DNA of 64,000 nt from Mesorhizobium denitrificans (GCF_003403035.1 NZ_QURN01000012.1:88301-152300), one strand, 5' to 3'; positions 36,743 to 50,994 are shown, counted from the first letter of the stretch. Numbers and translations are program-made. Notes: generated by a model from the letters alone, not told the origin.

Positions 36743-39700
36743 TTACTCGGCAGCGTTGGTCATGTCGGCCAGCATCGGATCGGCAATTTCCACGCCGGAT
36801 GCCTTGCGGCGCTCGTCGAGGATAAGCTCGTCGCGATGCGTCGCGATGCGACGGATCTGGCTCATTGTTCCGCCCGTGCCCGCCGGGATCAGGCGACCGA
36901 CGATGACGTTCTCCTTGAGTCCCTGCAGCATGTCGATCTTGCCGGCAACTGCAGCTTCCGTGAGAACGCGTGTCGTTTCCTGGAACGAAGCCGCCGAGAT
37001 GAAGGACGGAGTCTGCAGCGAGGCCTTGGTGATGCCAAGCAGCACCGGCTGGCCAGCCGCAGGCTTCTTGCCTTCCTCGATGAGACGCTCATTCACCTCT
37101 TCGAGTTCGATCGTATCGACATGATCGCCCGCGATGTAGGTCGAGTCGCCCTGCTCCGTAATCTCAACCTTCTGCAGCATCTGGCGAACGATCACCTCGA
37201 TGTGCTTGTCGTTGATGATAACGCCCTGCAGACGATAGACTTCCTGGATTTCATTGACGAGGTAGGAAGCGAGAGCTTCCACGCCCTTGATTGCCAGAAT
37301 GTCGTGCGGCGCCGGATTGCCGTCGAGGATGTAGTCGCCCTTCTCGATAGCGTCGCCGTCCTGAAGATGGAACGGCTTGCCCTTCGGGATGAGATACTCA
37401 ACCGGCTCCAGCGTCGAGTCGTGCGGCTCGATGATGATGCGACGCTTGTTCTTGTAGTCGCGACCGAAGCGGATCGTACCATCGATCTCAGCGATGATGG
37501 CGTGGTCCTTCGGACGGCGTGCTTCGAAGAGTTCAGCAACGCGCGGCAGACCGCCCGTGATGTCCTTCGTCTTCGCACTTTCCATCGGGATACGCGCAAG
37601 CACGTCGCCAGGCTTCACGTGCGAACCCGGATCGACCGAGAGAATAGCCTCGACCGAAAGCAGGAAGCGCGCATCGCCGCCCTTCGACAGCTTGCCGACC
37701 TTGCCCTTGGAGTCGAGAACCGTCAGCGCAGGCTTCAGGTCCACGCCGCGCGGGGTCGAGCGCCAGTCGATGACTTCACGCTTGGTGATGCCAGTCGACT
37801 CGTCCGCCGTTTCCTGCACGGAGATACCATCGACCAGATCCTCAAACCCGACATGACCCTCGATTTCCGTGAGGATCGGACGGGTGTAGGGATCCCATTC
37901 CGCGATACGCTGGCCGCGCTTCACCTTGTCTCCATCGTCCACATAGATACGCGAACCATAGGTAACACGGTGCGCAGCACGCTCCTTGCCCGCCTCATCA
38001 AGGATGAGCACGGCCATGTTGCGGCCCATCGCGACGAGCTGGCCGTCGGAATTGCGAACCACATTGCGGTTGCGCAGCTTGACGGAGCCCTCATACGAGG
38101 CTTCGAGGAACGACTGGTCGACCACCTGAGCAGTACCGCCCATGTGGAACGTACGCATGGTAAGCTGCGTGCCCGGCTCACCGATCGACTGCGCGGCAAT
38201 AACACCGACAGCTTCACCCTGATTGACCGGTGTACCGCGTGCAAGGTCGCGTCCATAGCAGACCGCGCAAACACCAACCCGCACTTCGCAGGTGAGCGCC
38301 GAACGGATGCGCACTGACTGTATGCCCGCCTTCTCGATGAGATCGACATCGCGCTCGTCGAGCAGCTTGCCACCCTTGACCACCAATTCACCGGAAACCG
38401 GATGGTTGATGTCTTCAAGCGCGGTGCGGCCCAGGATACGCTGAGCAAGCGACGCCACGACCTGACCAGCATCGACGATCGGGGTCATCGTGAGACCCTT
38501 GTCGGTGCCGCAATCCGTTGCGTTCACAATGCAATCCTGCGCAACGTCCACCAGACGGCGTGTCAGGTAGCCGGAGTTTGCAGTCTTCAAGGCGGTGTCC
38601 GCCAGACCCTTACGAGCACCGTGCGTCGAGTTGAAATACTCGAGAACGGTCAGACCTTCCTTGAAGTTCGAGATGATCGGCGTTTCGATGATCTCGCCGG
38701 ACGGCTTGGCCATAAGGCCGCGCATACCAGCAAGCTGACGCATCTGCGTGGGCGAACCACGAGCACCTGAGTGGCTCATCATGTAGATCGAGTTCATCGG
38801 CTTTTGACGGCCATTCTTTTCGAACTCGACCGCCTTGATGCGGCCCATCATTTCTTCGGCAACCTTTTCCGAGCACTTCGCCCAGGCATCGACAACCTTG
38901 TTGTACTTCTCACCCTGCGTGATCAGACCGTCATTGTACTGCTGCTCGTATTCCTTGGTCAGAGCCTCAGTGTCAGCAACGAGCTTTTCCTTGGCCGCCG
39001 GAATGACCATGTCATCCTTGCCGAAGGAAATGCCTGCGCGGCACGCATGAGCGAAGCCGAGCGCCATGATGCGGTCGCAGAAAATGACCGTCTCTTTCTG
39101 GCCGCAGTGACGATACACCGTATCGATCATCTTGGAGATGTTCTTCTTGGTCATCTCCTGGTTTGCGGTTTCGAACGGCACATTGTGGTTCTTCGGCAGA
39201 AGCTCACCAATAATCAAGCGGCCCGGCGTCGTGTCGTAAATCTTCGACACAACATTGCCTTCCGCATCGACCGAGCGGAAACGGCCCTTGATCTTGGCAT
39301 GCAGCGTCACGGCCTTGGTATCGAGCGCGTGCTGCAATTCGCCCATATCGGCAAACGCCATACCCTGCCCCGGCTCGTTGTCGTTGACAATCGAGAGGTA
39401 GTAGAGGCCGAGAACCATATCCTGCGACGGAACAATGATCGGCGCGCCCGAAGCCGGGTGCAGAATGTTGTTCGTCGACATCATCAGCACGCGCGCTTCC
39501 AACTGCGCTTCGAGCGACAGCGGAACGTGAACAGCCATCTGGTCGCCGTCGAAATCGGCGTTGAAAGCTGTACACACCAGCGGGTGAAGCTGGATGGCCT
39601 TGCCCTCGATCAGAATGGGCTCGAACGCCTGAATGCCGAGACGATGCAGCGTCGGCGCGCGGTTCAGCAGCACCGGATGCTCACGGATAACCTCGTCCAG

Positions 39701-40939
39701 AATATCCCAGACTTCCGGCTTTTCCTTTTCCACCAGCTTCTTCGCCTGCTTGACCGTCGAAGAGAAGCCCTTCGCATCAAGACGCGCGTAGATGAATGGC
39801 TTGAAGAGTTCGAGCGCCATCTTCTTCGGCAGGCCGCACTGATGCAGCTTCAGTTCCGGGCCGGTCACGATGACCGAACGGCCGGAATAGTCCACGCGCT
39901 TGCCGAGCAGGTTCTGACGGAACCGACCCTGCTTGCCCTTGAGCATATCCGACAGCGACTTCAACGGACGCTTGTTTGCACCCGTGATGACGCGACCGCG
40001 GCGACCATTGTCGAACAGCGCATCAACGGCTTCCTGCAACATACGCTTTTCGTTGCGAATGATGATGCCGGGCGCGCGCAGTTCGATCAGCCGCTTCAAA
40101 CGATTGTTGCGGTTAATCACGCGGCGATACAGATCGTTGAGGTCGGACGTCGCGAAACGACCGCCATCGAGCGGAACCAGCGGACGCAGATCCGGCGGAA
40201 TGACCGGCACGACCTTCATGATCATCCATTCCGGGCGATTGCCGGATTCCATGAAGTTCTCAACCACCTTGAGGCGCTTGAGCAGTTTCTTCTGCTTCAG
40301 CTCAGAAGTCGTGGAAGCCAGTTCCGAACGCAGATCGCCCGCGATCTTCTCCAGCTCCATGCCAGCAAGCAATTCGTGGATCGCTTCCGCGCCGATCATC
40401 GCGGTGAAGGAATCTTCGCCATACTCGTCAACAGCGAGCATGTACTCTTCTTCTGAGAGCAGCTGGTTTTCCTTGAGCGCCGTCAGGCCCGGTTCGGTCA
40501 CGATGTAGTTCTCGAAATAGAGAACGCGCTCAATATCCTTGAGCGTCATGTCCAGCAGCGTGCCAATGCGCGAAGGCAGCGACTTCAGGAACCAGATGTG
40601 CGCAACCGGCGCAGCCAGTTCAATATGGCCCATGCGTTCACGGCGAACGCGCGACAGCGTAACTTCCACGCCGCACTTTTCGCAGATAACGCCCTTGTAC
40701 TTCATACGCTTGTACTTGCCACACAAGCATTCATAGTCCTTGATAGGACCGAAAATGCGCGCGCAGAACAAGCCGTCACGTTCGGGCTTGAACGTGCGGT
40801 AGTTGATGGTCTCCGGCTTCTTGATCTCGCCGAACGACCAGGACAGAATCTTTTCCGGGCTGGCCAGCGATATTCTGATGGAATCGAATACCTGGGCCGG
40901 AGCCTGCGGGTTGAAGAGATTCATGACCTCTTGGTTCAT
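36743..40939 (-). CDS. rpoC: DNA-directed RNA polymerase subunit beta prime
   Basis: Largest core RNA polymerase subunit, which holds the catalytic magnesium. The 1398-residue product has the N-terminal zinc site Cys71, Cys73, Cys86 and Cys89. The catalytic loop NADFDGDQM has Asp462, Asp464 and Asp466. The second zinc region is in [19 protein letters not shown], and the trigger-loop/bridge-helix segment has [10 protein letters not shown]. Length and motifs match alphaproteobacterial RpoC. It follows rpoB after a 126-nt spacer containing three hairpins. A terminator lies 21 nt after the stop codon, so rpsL, rpsG and fusA are not co-transcribed with it here. Confidence 0.99.
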   Translation of the reverse strand: MNQEVMNLFNPQAPAQVFDSIRISLASPEKILSWSFGEIKKPETINYRTFKPERDGLFCARIFGPIKDYECLCGKYKRMKYKGVICEKCGVEVTLSRVRRERMGHIELAAPVAHIWFLKSLPSRIGTLLDMTLKDIERVLYFENYIVTEPGLTALKENQLLSEEEYMLAVDEYGEDSFTAMIGAEAIHELLAGMELEKIAGDLRSELASTTSELKQKKLLKRLKVVENFMESGNRPEWMIMKVVPVIPPDLRPLVPLDGGRFATSDLNDLYRRVINRNNRLKRLIELRAPGIIIRNEKRMLQEAVDALFDNGRRGRVITGANKRPLKSLSDMLKGKQGRFRQNLLGKRVDYSGRSVIVTGPELKLHQCGLPKKMALELFKPFIYARLDAKGFSSTVKQAKKLVEKEKPEVWDILDEVIREHPVLLNRAPTLHRLGIQAFEPILIEGKAIQLHPLVCTAFNADFDGDQMAVHVPLSLEAQLEARVLMMSTNNILHPASGAPIIVPSQDMVLGLYYLSIVNDNEPGQGMAFADMGELQHALDTKAVTLHAKIKGRFRSVDAEGNVVSKIYDTTPGRLIIGELLPKNHNVPFETANQEMTKKNISKMIDTVYRHCGQKETVIFCDRIMALGFAHACRAGISFGKDDMVIPAAKEKLVADTEALTKEYEQQYNDGLITQGEKYNKVVDAWAKCSEKVAEEMMGRIKAVEFEKNGRQKPMNSIYMMSHSGARGSPTQMRQLAGMRGLMAKPSGEIIETPIISNFKEGLTVLEYFNSTHGARKGLADTALKTANSGYLTRRLVDVAQDCIVNATDCGTDKGLTMTPIVDAGQVVASLAQRILGRTALEDINHPVSGELVVKGGKLLDERDVDLIEKAGIQSVRIRSALTCEVRVGVCAVCYGRDLARGTPVNQGEAVGVIAAQSIGEPGTQLTMRTFHMGGTAQVVDQSFLEASYEGSVKLRNRNVVRNSDGQLVAMGRNMAVLILDEAGKERAAHRVTYGSRIYVDDGDKVKRGQRIAEWDPYTRPILTEIEGHVGFEDLVDGISVQETADESTGITKREVIDWRSTPRGVDLKPALTVLDSKGKVGKLSKGGDARFLLSVEAILSVDPGSHVKPGDVLARIPMESAKTKDITGGLPRVAELFEARRPKDHAIIAEIDGTIRFGRDYKNKRRIIIEPHDSTLEPVEYLIPKGKPFHLQDGDAIEKGDYILDGNPAPHDILAIKGVEALASYLVNEIQEVYRLQGVIINDKHIEVIVRQMLQKVEITEQGDSTYIAGDHVDTIELEEVNERLIEEGKKPAAGQPVLLGITKASLQTPSFISAASFQETTRVLTEAAVAGKIDMLQGLKENVIVGRLIPAGTGGTMSQIRRIATHRDELILDERRKASGVEIADPMLADMTNAAE

Positions 40940-40982
40940 GCCATTCTCCTTTTCGGGGTCAGCGAACCCCTTTGCATCGTCT

Positions 40983-41054
40983 GCCGGGAGGACACCCGGC
41001 GGGTCCGGCCAAAGCCGGTGAATTCAGATGGTCGCGGGATTAAACCCCGCGACC
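40983..41054 (-). promoter_or_regulatory. Three hairpins in the rpoB-rpoC spacer
   Basis: In transcription order: a perfect 9-bp stem (41046-41054 with 41030-41038, 7-nt loop) starting 11 nt after the rpoB stop; a 5-bp stem (41014-41018 with 41005-41009, 4-nt loop); and a 6-bp stem (40995-41000 with 40983-40988, 6-nt loop). None is followed by a U-tract. They occupy most of the 126-nt spacer and are more likely to affect mRNA processing, stability or rpoC translation than to terminate. Confidence 0.7.
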
Positions 41055-41065
41055 AAAGTGCCGTC

Positions 41066-45205
<4,140 letters not shown>

Positions 45206-45411
45206 CGTCGCTCCTTGCCTTAGCCTCTGGGGCCTTACCTCTTGGGGCGCGTTGGGATCGCGCCTTGCCTGCCACCCATACGGGCGTCTGGAAATCCACC
45301 TTCTGACCACGATTTTGCGTCGACAACGCTCTCTCGCCCCAGAAATGGGAGAAAACCTTTTTCCTGAAAGCCGCGTTTCGGCCATCAGGAAACAGGTTTT
45401 CGCATTCGATA

Positions 45412-45446
45412 TTCAGGGCCGACGGCGAAATGCCGTCGGCCCTGAA
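45412..45446 (-). promoter_or_regulatory. 15-bp perfect hairpin between rplL and rpoB
   Basis: Bases 45432-45446 and 45412-45426 are perfectly complementary over 15 bp with a 5-nt loop, starting 5 nt after the rplL stop codon. No U-tract follows on the minus strand. In E. coli the rplL-rpoB spacer holds a partial attenuator and an RNase III site that lower rpoB output relative to L7/L12. This hairpin is a strong candidate for the same job, by position and not by sequence similarity. Confidence 0.75.
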
Positions 45447-45451
45447 ATGAA

Positions 45452-45832
45452 TTACTTCAGCTCGACCTTGGCGCCAGCTGCTTCGAGCTGTGCCTTGATC
45501 TTCTCAGCGTCGGCCTTGGAAGCACCTTCCTTGACCGGCTTCGGAGCGCCTTCAACGAGGTCCTTGGCTTCCTTGAGGCCAAGACCGGTGATGGCGCGAA
45601 CTTCCTTGATGACCTCGATCTTCTTGTCGCCAGCGGCAGCAAGGATGACATCGAATTCGGTCTTTTCTTCAGCCGGAGCAGCGGCAGCGCCTGCACCGCC
45701 AGCAACGGCAGCAACTGCTACCGGAGCAGCAGCGGAAACGCCCCACTTCTCTTCAAGCAACTTCGACAGCTCAGCCGCCTCAAGGACGGTAAGGCTCGAA
45801 AGGTCTTCAACGATCTTTGCAAGATCAGCCAT
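45452..45832 (-). CDS. rplL: 50S ribosomal protein L7/L12
   Basis: Stalk protein present in several copies per ribosome that recruits and activates translation GTPases. The 126-residue product has an N-terminal dimerisation domain (about 1-32, with [19 protein letters not shown]). An Ala-rich hinge follows (about 34-55, [18 protein letters not shown]), then the C-terminal domain with the factor-binding [19 protein letters not shown]. It starts 51 nt after rplJ, and the strong hairpin at 45412-45446 lies directly downstream, which would help keep L7/L12 mRNA more abundant than rpoB mRNA. Confidence 0.98.
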   Translation of the reverse strand: MADLAKIVEDLSSLTVLEAAELSKLLEEKWGVSAAAPVAVAAVAGGAGAAAAPAEEKTEFDVILAAAGDKKIEVIKEVRAITGLGLKEAKDLVEGAPKPVKEGASKADAEKIKAQLEAAGAKVELK

Positions 45833-45883
45833 TTTTCAATTCCTTATTAGGTTCGAACGAGTTTGTGACAGCGAGGAACGGCC

Positions 45884-46402
45884 TCATGCCGCCTCGTCCT
45901 TCCGGGCATATGCGCCGAACACGCGAGCAAGCTGTGCTGCCGGTGCGTTGACGACCTGTGCGATCCGAGTTGCCGGCGTTGAGATCATGCCGACAATACG
46001 AGCGCGGAGTTCGTCCAGCGACGGCATGGTGGCCAAAGCCTTCACACCATCTGCATTCAGAACAGTCGCACCCATTGCGCCGCCGAGGATAATCAGCTTT
46101 TCATTCGCCTTCGCGAATTCTGAAGCAATCTTCGGCGCCGTAACCGGATCTTCCGAGTAAGCAACCAGCGTCTGTCCCTTGAACAGATCGATGATATCCT
46201 CGGATTCGGTACCCTGAAGGGCGATTTTGGCGAGACGGTTCTTCGCGACTTTGACGGTACCGCCGGCCTGACGCATCTTCGTGCGAAGATCGTTCATCTG
46301 AGCGACGGTAATACCGGCATAGTGGGCCACGACGACTGAGCCGGCGCCTTTGAAGGCGTCGTTCAGGCCCGTGACGAGTTCGCGCTTTTCCGCTCTATCC
46401 AC
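45884..46402 (-). CDS. rplJ: 50S ribosomal protein L10
   Basis: Base of the ribosomal stalk: binds 23S rRNA with L11 and carries L7/L12 dimers on its C-terminal helix. The 172-residue product starts [21 protein letters not shown]. It has [16 protein letters not shown] and GPVTAPK-like segments ([18 protein letters not shown]), and ends with a helix ([19 protein letters not shown]) for stalk dimers. It is preceded by a 355-nt untranslated region with several hairpins and an L10-leader-like structure, so autogenous control of rplJL by L10-L12 is likely. Confidence 0.98.
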   Translation of the reverse strand: MDRAEKRELVTGLNDAFKGAGSVVVAHYAGITVAQMNDLRTKMRQAGGTVKVAKNRLAKIALQGTESEDIIDLFKGQTLVAYSEDPVTAPKIASEFAKANEKLIILGGAMGATVLNADGVKALATMPSLDELRARIVGMISTPATRIAQVVNAPAAQLARVFGAYARKDEAA

Positions 46403-46537
46403 TGCCTATCTCCAGTTGGCCCCTGCTCTCTATTGAGCGGGAGGCCGGGTTGCCTTTATGTCTCTGCGAGCCATCCGCATGGATCGCCCGAAAGACGGTC
46501 GAGGATCCTGCCGCTTCCCGCCACACCCGAAGGCGCG

Positions 46538-46659
46538 CAGACAAAGGTCAACATGGTTCGAACCTTCCATCGGGGCATGCGCCCCTTTGTCTGGTCGTCA
46601 CCCGTCTCATGCCGGCCCTTACGGATTAAGCTCTGCTCGCGCAGACCACCTGCAATCTC
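46538..46659 (-). promoter_or_regulatory. Probable L10 autoregulatory leader of rplJL
   Basis: On the minus strand the rplA-rplJ gap contains GATTGCAGGTGG, then a hairpin with stem TCTGC/GCAGA and a GCGA tetraloop (46632-46645). GCTTAAT and, further on, GAGACGGGTGACGACC follow. These pieces resemble the L10 leader, where L10-L12 binds its own mRNA. A 10-bp inverted repeat (46584-46593 with 46538-46547) encloses a further 5-bp hairpin (46572-46585); the two partly exclude each other, which could allow switching. Assignment is by remembered consensus, so the exact limits are approximate. Confidence 0.6.
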
Positions 46660-46669
46660 GGACAGGATT

Positions 46670-46712
46670 CCGGAAGCTTTCGCTTCCGGCTTTCACCCCC
46701 GGCGAACCGGGG
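46670..46712 (-). promoter_or_regulatory. Two strong hairpins after rplA
   Basis: First a 6-bp stem CCCCGG/CCGGGG with TTCG loop (46707-46712 with 46697-46702), then an 8-bp stem CCGGAAGC/GCTTCCGG with a GAAA tetraloop (46682-46689 with 46670-46677). They start 45 nt after the rplA stop codon and lie before the L10-leader region. Neither has a U-tract. They may end or protect the rplKA mRNA portion. Confidence 0.65.
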
Positions 46713-46757
46713 ATGAAATTCTTGCACAATCAGCCGCTTGCGACCAATTGTTGAAAC

Positions 46758-47459
46758 TTACTGCGCCGGGTTCAGCGACGCGATATCGAGCTTCAGGCCC
46801 GGACCCATGGTTGAGGTCACCGAAACCTTCTTGACATAATTACCCTTGGCACCAGCCGGCTTTGCCTTCGTCACCGCATCCGCAAATGCGCGAACGTTTT
46901 CAACGATTGCATTAGCGTCGAAAGATGCTTTGCCAACACCAGCATGGATAATACCAGCCTTCTCGACGCGGAACTCTACAGCGCCGCCCTTCGAGGCCTT
47001 GACTGCAGCAGCAACATCCGTCGTCACCGTGCCAACCTTCGGGTTAGGCATCATGCCGCGCGGACCGAGCACCTTACCCAGGCGACCAACCAACGGCATA
47101 AGGTCCGGAGTTGCGATGCAGCGATCAAAATTGATCTCGCCCTTCTGGACGATTTCAACCAGATCCTCAGCGCCGACGATATCCGCACCGGCAGCCTTTG
47201 CCTCGTCGGCCTTCGCGCCCTTTGCGAACACCGCAACACGAACCGTGCGACCCGTGCCATTCGGCAAATTCACAACACCACGAACCATCTGGTCTGCATG
47301 ACGAGGATCAACGCCGAGATTCATCGCCACTTCGATCGTTTCATCGAACTTTGCCGACGCACGCTCCTTGAGCAGCTTCACAGCATCTTCAAGTGAATAG
47401 GCCTTGTTCGGGTCGATACCCTCACGCGCCTTGACCATACGCTTGGAAACTTTAGCCAT
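46758..47459 (-). CDS. rplA: 50S ribosomal protein L1
   Basis: Forms the mobile L1 stalk at the E site of the large subunit; in many bacteria also a translational repressor of rplK-rplA. The 233-residue product starts [15 protein letters not shown]. It has [26 protein letters not shown] and the signature around [15 protein letters not shown]. It ends with [20 protein letters not shown] and a TSTMGPG motif. The ATG at 47459 is used; 16 upstream in-frame codons overlap the end of rplK in another frame. It starts 4 nt after rplK. Confidence 0.98.
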   Translation of the reverse strand: MAKVSKRMVKAREGIDPNKAYSLEDAVKLLKERASAKFDETIEVAMNLGVDPRHADQMVRGVVNLPNGTGRTVRVAVFAKGAKADEAKAAGADIVGAEDLVEIVQKGEINFDRCIATPDLMPLVGRLGKVLGPRGMMPNPKVGTVTTDVAAAVKASKGGAVEFRVEKAGIIHAGVGKASFDANAIVENVRAFADAVTKAKPAGAKGNYVKKVSVTSTMGPGLKLDIASLNPAQ

Positions 47460-47463
47460 GATC

Positions 47464-47892
47464 TCAGCCCACCACTTCCAGGCCCATCGAACGGGCAGAG
47501 CCTTCAACCATACGCATCGCTGCGTCCACGTCGTTGGCGTTCAGGTCTTTCATCTTGGCTTCCGCAATCTTGCGCACTTCATCACGCCCGATCTGGCCAG
47601 CCTTAACCTTGCCCGGCTCCTTGGAACCCGACTTCAACTTCGCTGCTTTCTTCAGGAAATAGCTCACTGGAGGCGTCTTCATGACGAAAGTGAACGACTT
47701 GTCCTGATAGTAGGTAATCACGACGGGGATGGGCGAACCCTTCTCCATTTCCTGCGTCTGCGCGTTAAACGCCTTGCAGAATTCCATGATGTTTATGCCA
47801 CGCTGACCAAGCGCCGGTCCGATAGGCGGCGACGGGGTCGCTGAGCCTGCGGAAACCTGCAGCTTGAGCTGGCCTGCAACTTTCTTAGCCAT
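47464..47892 (-). CDS. rplK: 50S ribosomal protein L11
   Basis: Binds the GTPase-associated region of 23S rRNA and is needed for factor function and RelA activation. The 142-residue product has the N-terminal domain with [28 protein letters not shown], containing the proline-rich thiostrepton-related loop. The C-terminal RNA-binding domain has [19 protein letters not shown] and ends in the RSMGLEV motif. It is co-transcribed with rplA (4-nt gap). The 147-nt spacer from nusG upstream holds three hairpins and could carry an L1 feedback site. Confidence 0.98.
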   Translation of the reverse strand: MAKKVAGQLKLQVSAGSATPSPPIGPALGQRGINIMEFCKAFNAQTQEMEKGSPIPVVITYYQDKSFTFVMKTPPVSYFLKKAAKLKSGSKEPGKVKAGQIGRDEVRKIAEAKMKDLNANDVDAAMRMVEGSARSMGLEVVG

Positions 47893-47914
47893 CTCTTATC
47901 TGCCTTCACAATTT

Positions 47915-48034
47915 GCCGGATATTCCGGCGGTTGCAGTTTGGTGGTCCGATTTATGCGGCCGGCTAAGCCGCATTCCTCTCCCACCAATGAAAGCGAACG
48001 AAACTCGCTCGCCAAACCCGACCGCAAGGGTCGG
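47915..48034 (-). promoter_or_regulatory. Three hairpins in the nusG-rplK spacer
   Basis: A 6-bp stem (48029-48034 with 48018-48023) begins 5 nt after the nusG stop codon; a 7-bp stem (47968-47974 with 47954-47960) follows; a 6-bp stem with a 3-nt loop (47924-47929 with 47915-47920) lies just before the rplK ribosome-binding region. None has a U-tract. The last is placed to affect rplK translation. Confidence 0.6.
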
Positions 48035-48039
48035 AAAAG

Positions 48040-48567
48040 TCAGGCCTTTTCGACCTGACCAAACTCAAGATCGACTGGCACCGCGCGACCAAAGATCGAA
48101 ACCTCGACCTTAAGACGCGCACGCTCCTGGTCCACCTCCTGAACAAATCCATTGAAGGACGCAAAAGGACCGTCCGACACACGCACCTGTTCACCAATCT
48201 CAAACGTTACGGACGGCTTCGGCCTGTCTACACCTTCCTGAACCTGATTCAGGATGCGCTCAGCCTCCGCCTCAGTAATCGGCACAGGCTTGGAATCGCC
48301 AAGGAAACCAGTGACCTTAGGCGTGTTCTTCACGAGCGAGAACACAGCATCGGTCAGGTTGGCCTTGAGCAACACGTAGCCCGGAAAGAATTTGCGTTCC
48401 GCATCGATCTTGCGACCGCGACGCACTTCCACAACCTTCTCCGTCGGCACCACGATCTTCTCGATCTGACTAGACAGACCCTTTTGCTTAGCTTTGTGCT
48501 CGATATCCTCTGCGACCTTCTTTTCGAAGTTCGAATAGGCGTGCACGATGTACCAGCGAGCCGTCAT
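48040..48567 (-). CDS. nusG: Transcription termination/antitermination factor NusG
   Basis: Binds RNA polymerase, promotes processivity, and links polymerase to Rho or to ribosomal S10. The 175-residue product has the NGN domain from RWYIVHAYSNFEKKVAEDI through FFPGYVLLKANL. It has a short linker and a C-terminal KOW domain with GEQVRVSDGPFASFNGFVQEVD. It follows secE by 23 nt and precedes rplK by 147 nt, the standard secE-nusG-rplK order. A hairpin follows 5 nt after its stop codon. Confidence 0.98.
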   Translation of the reverse strand: MTARWYIVHAYSNFEKKVAEDIEHKAKQKGLSSQIEKIVVPTEKVVEVRRGRKIDAERKFFPGYVLLKANLTDAVFSLVKNTPKVTGFLGDSKPVPITEAEAERILNQVQEGVDRPKPSVTFEIGEQVRVSDGPFASFNGFVQEVDQERARLKVEVSIFGRAVPVDLEFGQVEKA

Positions 48568-48590
48568 CTTAAATCAGTCCCCGTAGCCGC

Positions 48591-48791
48591 TTAGCGACCG
48601 ATATCCAAAATGAGCCCAACCGCATGCGCCATGGCTTGGTCAGCAACAAAAAAGAACGCCATAGCAATGATTGAGAAAACCAGCACCATAACCGTAGAAA
48701 TCATGGTTTCGCGACGGGAAGGCCACGTAACCTTGGCGGTTTCGGCCCTCACCTGCTGAATGAAGGTAAAGGGGTTTGTGGTCTTTGCCAT
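48591..48791 (-). CDS. secE: Preprotein translocase subunit SecE
   Basis: Small essential membrane subunit that clamps SecY in the SecYEG translocon. The 66-residue product is the short, single-membrane-segment form: an amphipathic helix with FIQQVRAETAKVTWPSRRET (residues about 8-27), then one hydrophobic segment (about 29-52). The ATG at 48791 gives the conserved N-terminus; the 57 upstream in-frame codons are untranslated leader. nusG follows after 23 nt. Upstream there are 301 nt with no gene, then tRNA-Trp. Confidence 0.97.
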   Translation of the reverse strand: MAKTTNPFTFIQQVRAETAKVTWPSRRETMISTVMVLVFSIIAMAFFFVADQAMAHAVGLILDIGR

Positions 48792-49092
48792 TCGCCGCTC
48801 TGCTCTCAAGAACCCGTAAGCCGGGCCTTCTGGATTGTTACTGCTTGACCAATCAAAACGATTCGCCAAGGCCATCAAAAGACGCGCTAAAGGTGCGTAA
48901 AGCCAGCTTCCCAGCTCCACGCACCGCGTGTCCGTCGCTCTACATAAAGACGATTCACCCAAACTGCAAGGGTGTCTTCATCTTTATCTAACCAAACGCC
49001 GCATCGGAACCATCCAGTCGTCCCGTCCCAGCTATGGCAAATCTATGCCAGAATTGACCGCACGCCGCAAGACGGCAACCTATTCTGAAATC
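48792..49092. other. Intergenic region between tRNA-Trp and secE
   Basis: 301 nt with no supported gene. Short frames on both strands lack ribosome-binding sites and family features. It contains a candidate secE promoter (48941-48969) and would form a leader of about 140 nt for secE-nusG. Confidence 0.5.
48941..48969 (-). promoter_or_regulatory. Candidate promoter of secE-nusG
   Basis: On the minus strand TTGCAG (48964-48969) and TATGTA (48941-48946) are separated by exactly 17 nt, about 150 nt upstream of secE. Matches to consensus are partial, and read-through from the tRNA is an alternative source of the transcript. Confidence 0.35.
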
Positions 49093-49168
<76 letters not shown>

Positions 49169-49326
49169 AGCGAGGACGCTCTCTTTTCACAAAACCCTCT
49201 TTGTTTCAAGGGCGGGCCTGGCATTCCACCAAGAAAAAAAGAGCACCAAGCATAAGCGTAATTCAGCAGCAAAAGCTACCGATTCACGCCGCACATCAAG
49301 GAATAAAACTATTTTCCCGATGCAAA

Positions 49327-49349
49327 CCGGGGCCGAAGATCGGCCCCGG
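49327..49349 (-). terminator. Hairpin after rplQ, possible end of the alpha cluster
   Basis: Perfect 9-bp GC-rich stem (49341-49349 with 49327-49335) with a 5-nt loop, starting 14 nt after the rplQ stop codon. Only TTT follows the stem on the minus strand, so termination may be partial. It separates rplQ from tRNA-Trp and secE. Confidence 0.6.
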
Positions 49350-49363
49350 CAAGTTCGCAATTC

Positions 49364-49795
49364 TTAGGCAGCTTCGGCCTGTTCGTTCGCGCTTTCAGCT
49401 TCTACGCGAGCCTTATCGGCCGCGCCCTTGGCCGAAACATCGCGATCGACAAATTCGATCACCGCGAGGGGTGCATTGTCTCCGTGACGGAAACCCGCCT
49501 TCATAATACGCAGATAGCCACCATTGCGCTGCGCATAACGCGGCGCAATGGTTTCGAACAGGCGCTTTACAAGATGCTCATTTCCGATCTGGGCAATGAC
49601 CAGACGGCGAGCATGCAAATCACCACGCTTGCCAAGCGTCACCAGTTTCTCAACGATAGGACGCAAATCCTTCGCCTTCGGCAGAGTGGTAACAATCTGC
49701 TCATGCTCGATGAGCGAAGCAGCGAGATTGGCGAACATCGCCTTGCGATGGCTTACGCTACGGGCGAACCGGCGGCCGACAAATCCGTGACGCAT
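49364..49795 (-). CDS. rplQ: 50S ribosomal protein L17
   Basis: Large-subunit protein near the peptide exit tunnel. The 143-residue product starts [25 protein letters not shown] and has the signature [23 protein letters not shown], then [22 protein letters not shown] 20-residue Ala/Glu-rich tail ends the protein, as in alphaproteobacterial L17. It is the last gene of the alpha cluster, 81 nt after rpoA. What follows (tRNA-Trp, secE) is unusual; in rhizobia a protease or rarA region is more typical. Confidence 0.98.
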   Translation of the reverse strand: MRHGFVGRRFARSVSHRKAMFANLAASLIEHEQIVTTLPKAKDLRPIVEKLVTLGKRGDLHARRLVIAQIGNEHLVKRLFETIAPRYAQRNGGYLRIMKAGFRHGDNAPLAVIEFVDRDVSAKGAADKARVEAESANEQAEAA

Positions 49796-49851
49796 GGCTC
49801 TTCTCCTTGGTTTCAGTTGGACGCCTTCGCGTCTCAGTTGTTTCGCAGCAC

Positions 49852-49870
49852 GGCTGAGGTTACCTCAGCC
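49852..49870 (-). promoter_or_regulatory. Hairpin between rpoA and rplQ
   Basis: Perfect 8-bp stem (49863-49870 with 49852-49859) with a 3-nt loop, beginning 6 nt after the rpoA stop codon; no U-tract follows. The rplQ ribosome-binding site lies downstream, outside the stem. Confidence 0.6.
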
Positions 49871-49876
49871 AAATGC

Positions 49877-50887
49877 TTAGTATTGGTCTTCGTAACGCTT
49901 CGCGAGATCTTCGATGTTGTCTGGCGGCCAATCCGGCACTTCCATGCCAAGATGAAGCCCCATTGCCGCGAGCACTTCCTTGATTTCGTTGAGCGACTTG
50001 CGACCGAAGTTCGGCGTACGGAGCATCTCTGCTTCGGTCTTCTGGATCAGATCGCCAATATAAACGATGTTGTCGTTCTTCAGGCAGTTCGCGGAACGCA
50101 CCGAAAGCTCCAACTCATCAACCTTCTTGAGAAGTGACGGGTTGAACGCAAGCTCGGTAACAGCCTCGGAAGCAACTTCCTTCTGCGGCTCATCGAAGTT
50201 GACGAACAGACCGAGCTGATCCTGAAGAATACGAGCAGCAAACGCAACAGCATCTTCGCCGGACACCGAACCGTTCGTCTCGATGGTCATCGTCAACTTG
50301 TCGTAGTCGAGAACCTGGCCCTCACGGGTGTTTTCCACCTTGTAAGAAACCTTCTTGACTGGCGAATAAAGGCTGTCGACCGGGATCAATCCAATCGGCG
50401 CATCTTCTGCGCGATTACGCTCGGCGGGCACATAACCCTTTCCGGTGTCGACGGTGAATTCCATGCGGATTTCCGCACCGTCGTCCAGCGTGCAGATTAC
50501 GTGATCTGCGTTGAGGATCTCGACGTCGCCAACAGTCTGAATATCGCCAGCAAGAACAGCGCCCGGACCCTGCTTACGCACAACCATGCGCTTCGGCCCA
50601 TCACCTTCCATGCGAATAGCGATTTCCTTAATGTTGAGAACGATATCCGTAACGTCCTCACGAACGCCCGGAATCGACGAGAATTCATGCAACACACCAT
50701 CGATCTGCACAGCGGTTACAGCCGCACCGCGCAGAGATGACAGCAGCACGCGACGAAGCGCATTGCCGAGAGTCAGACCGAAGCCACGCTCCAGAGGCTC
50801 CGCCACCAAGGTGGTGTGCGTGCGCCCCTTCGACGTGAAGTCGATCTTATTCGGCTTAATAAGTTCCTGCCAATTTTTCTGGATCAT
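49877..50887 (-). CDS. rpoA: DNA-directed RNA polymerase subunit alpha
   Basis: Alpha subunit: the N-terminal domain dimerises and nucleates polymerase assembly, and the C-terminal domain binds UP elements and activators. The 336-residue product has [25 protein letters not shown] (residues about 31-55) in the assembly domain. A linker lies near 240-255, and the C-terminal domain has [29 protein letters not shown] and [17 protein letters not shown]. It lies between rpsK (129-nt spacer) and rplQ in the alpha cluster. Confidence 0.99.
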   Translation of the reverse strand: MIQKNWQELIKPNKIDFTSKGRTHTTLVAEPLERGFGLTLGNALRRVLLSSLRGAAVTAVQIDGVLHEFSSIPGVREDVTDIVLNIKEIAIRMEGDGPKRMVVRKQGPGAVLAGDIQTVGDVEILNADHVICTLDDGAEIRMEFTVDTGKGYVPAERNRAEDAPIGLIPVDSLYSPVKKVSYKVENTREGQVLDYDKLTMTIETNGSVSGEDAVAFAARILQDQLGLFVNFDEPQKEVASEAVTELAFNPSLLKKVDELELSVRSANCLKNDNIVYIGDLIQKTEAEMLRTPNFGRKSLNEIKEVLAAMGLHLGMEVPDWPPDNIEDLAKRYEDQY

Positions 50888-50994
50888 TATTCATTCCTTC
50901 CGTTTGCCCGCACCATCCAATCGTGACGGGCGTCATGGAAAACCGCGGAGGAGCAGCGCAAATCCAACCCATCGACAATAGATCGGAATAATGC

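Noticed and set aside
36836..40456. Open frames of 493 and 561 codons antisense to rpoC
   Set aside because: Codon-bias shadows of a highly expressed GC-rich gene; no domain pattern, no start signals.
45206..45385. 60-codon N-terminal extension of rpoB
   Set aside because: Conserved RpoB starts at [11 protein letters not shown] with a strong ribosome-binding site; the extension covers the untranslated spacer.
46433..46834. 133-codon plus-strand frame in the rplA-rplJ gap
   Set aside because: The region is explained by structured leader RNA on the opposite strand; the frame has no coding character.
48792..48962. N-terminal extension of secE by 57 codons
   Set aside because: It would add a non-hydrophobic, Cys-rich segment absent from the family; MAKTTNPFTF is the expected start.
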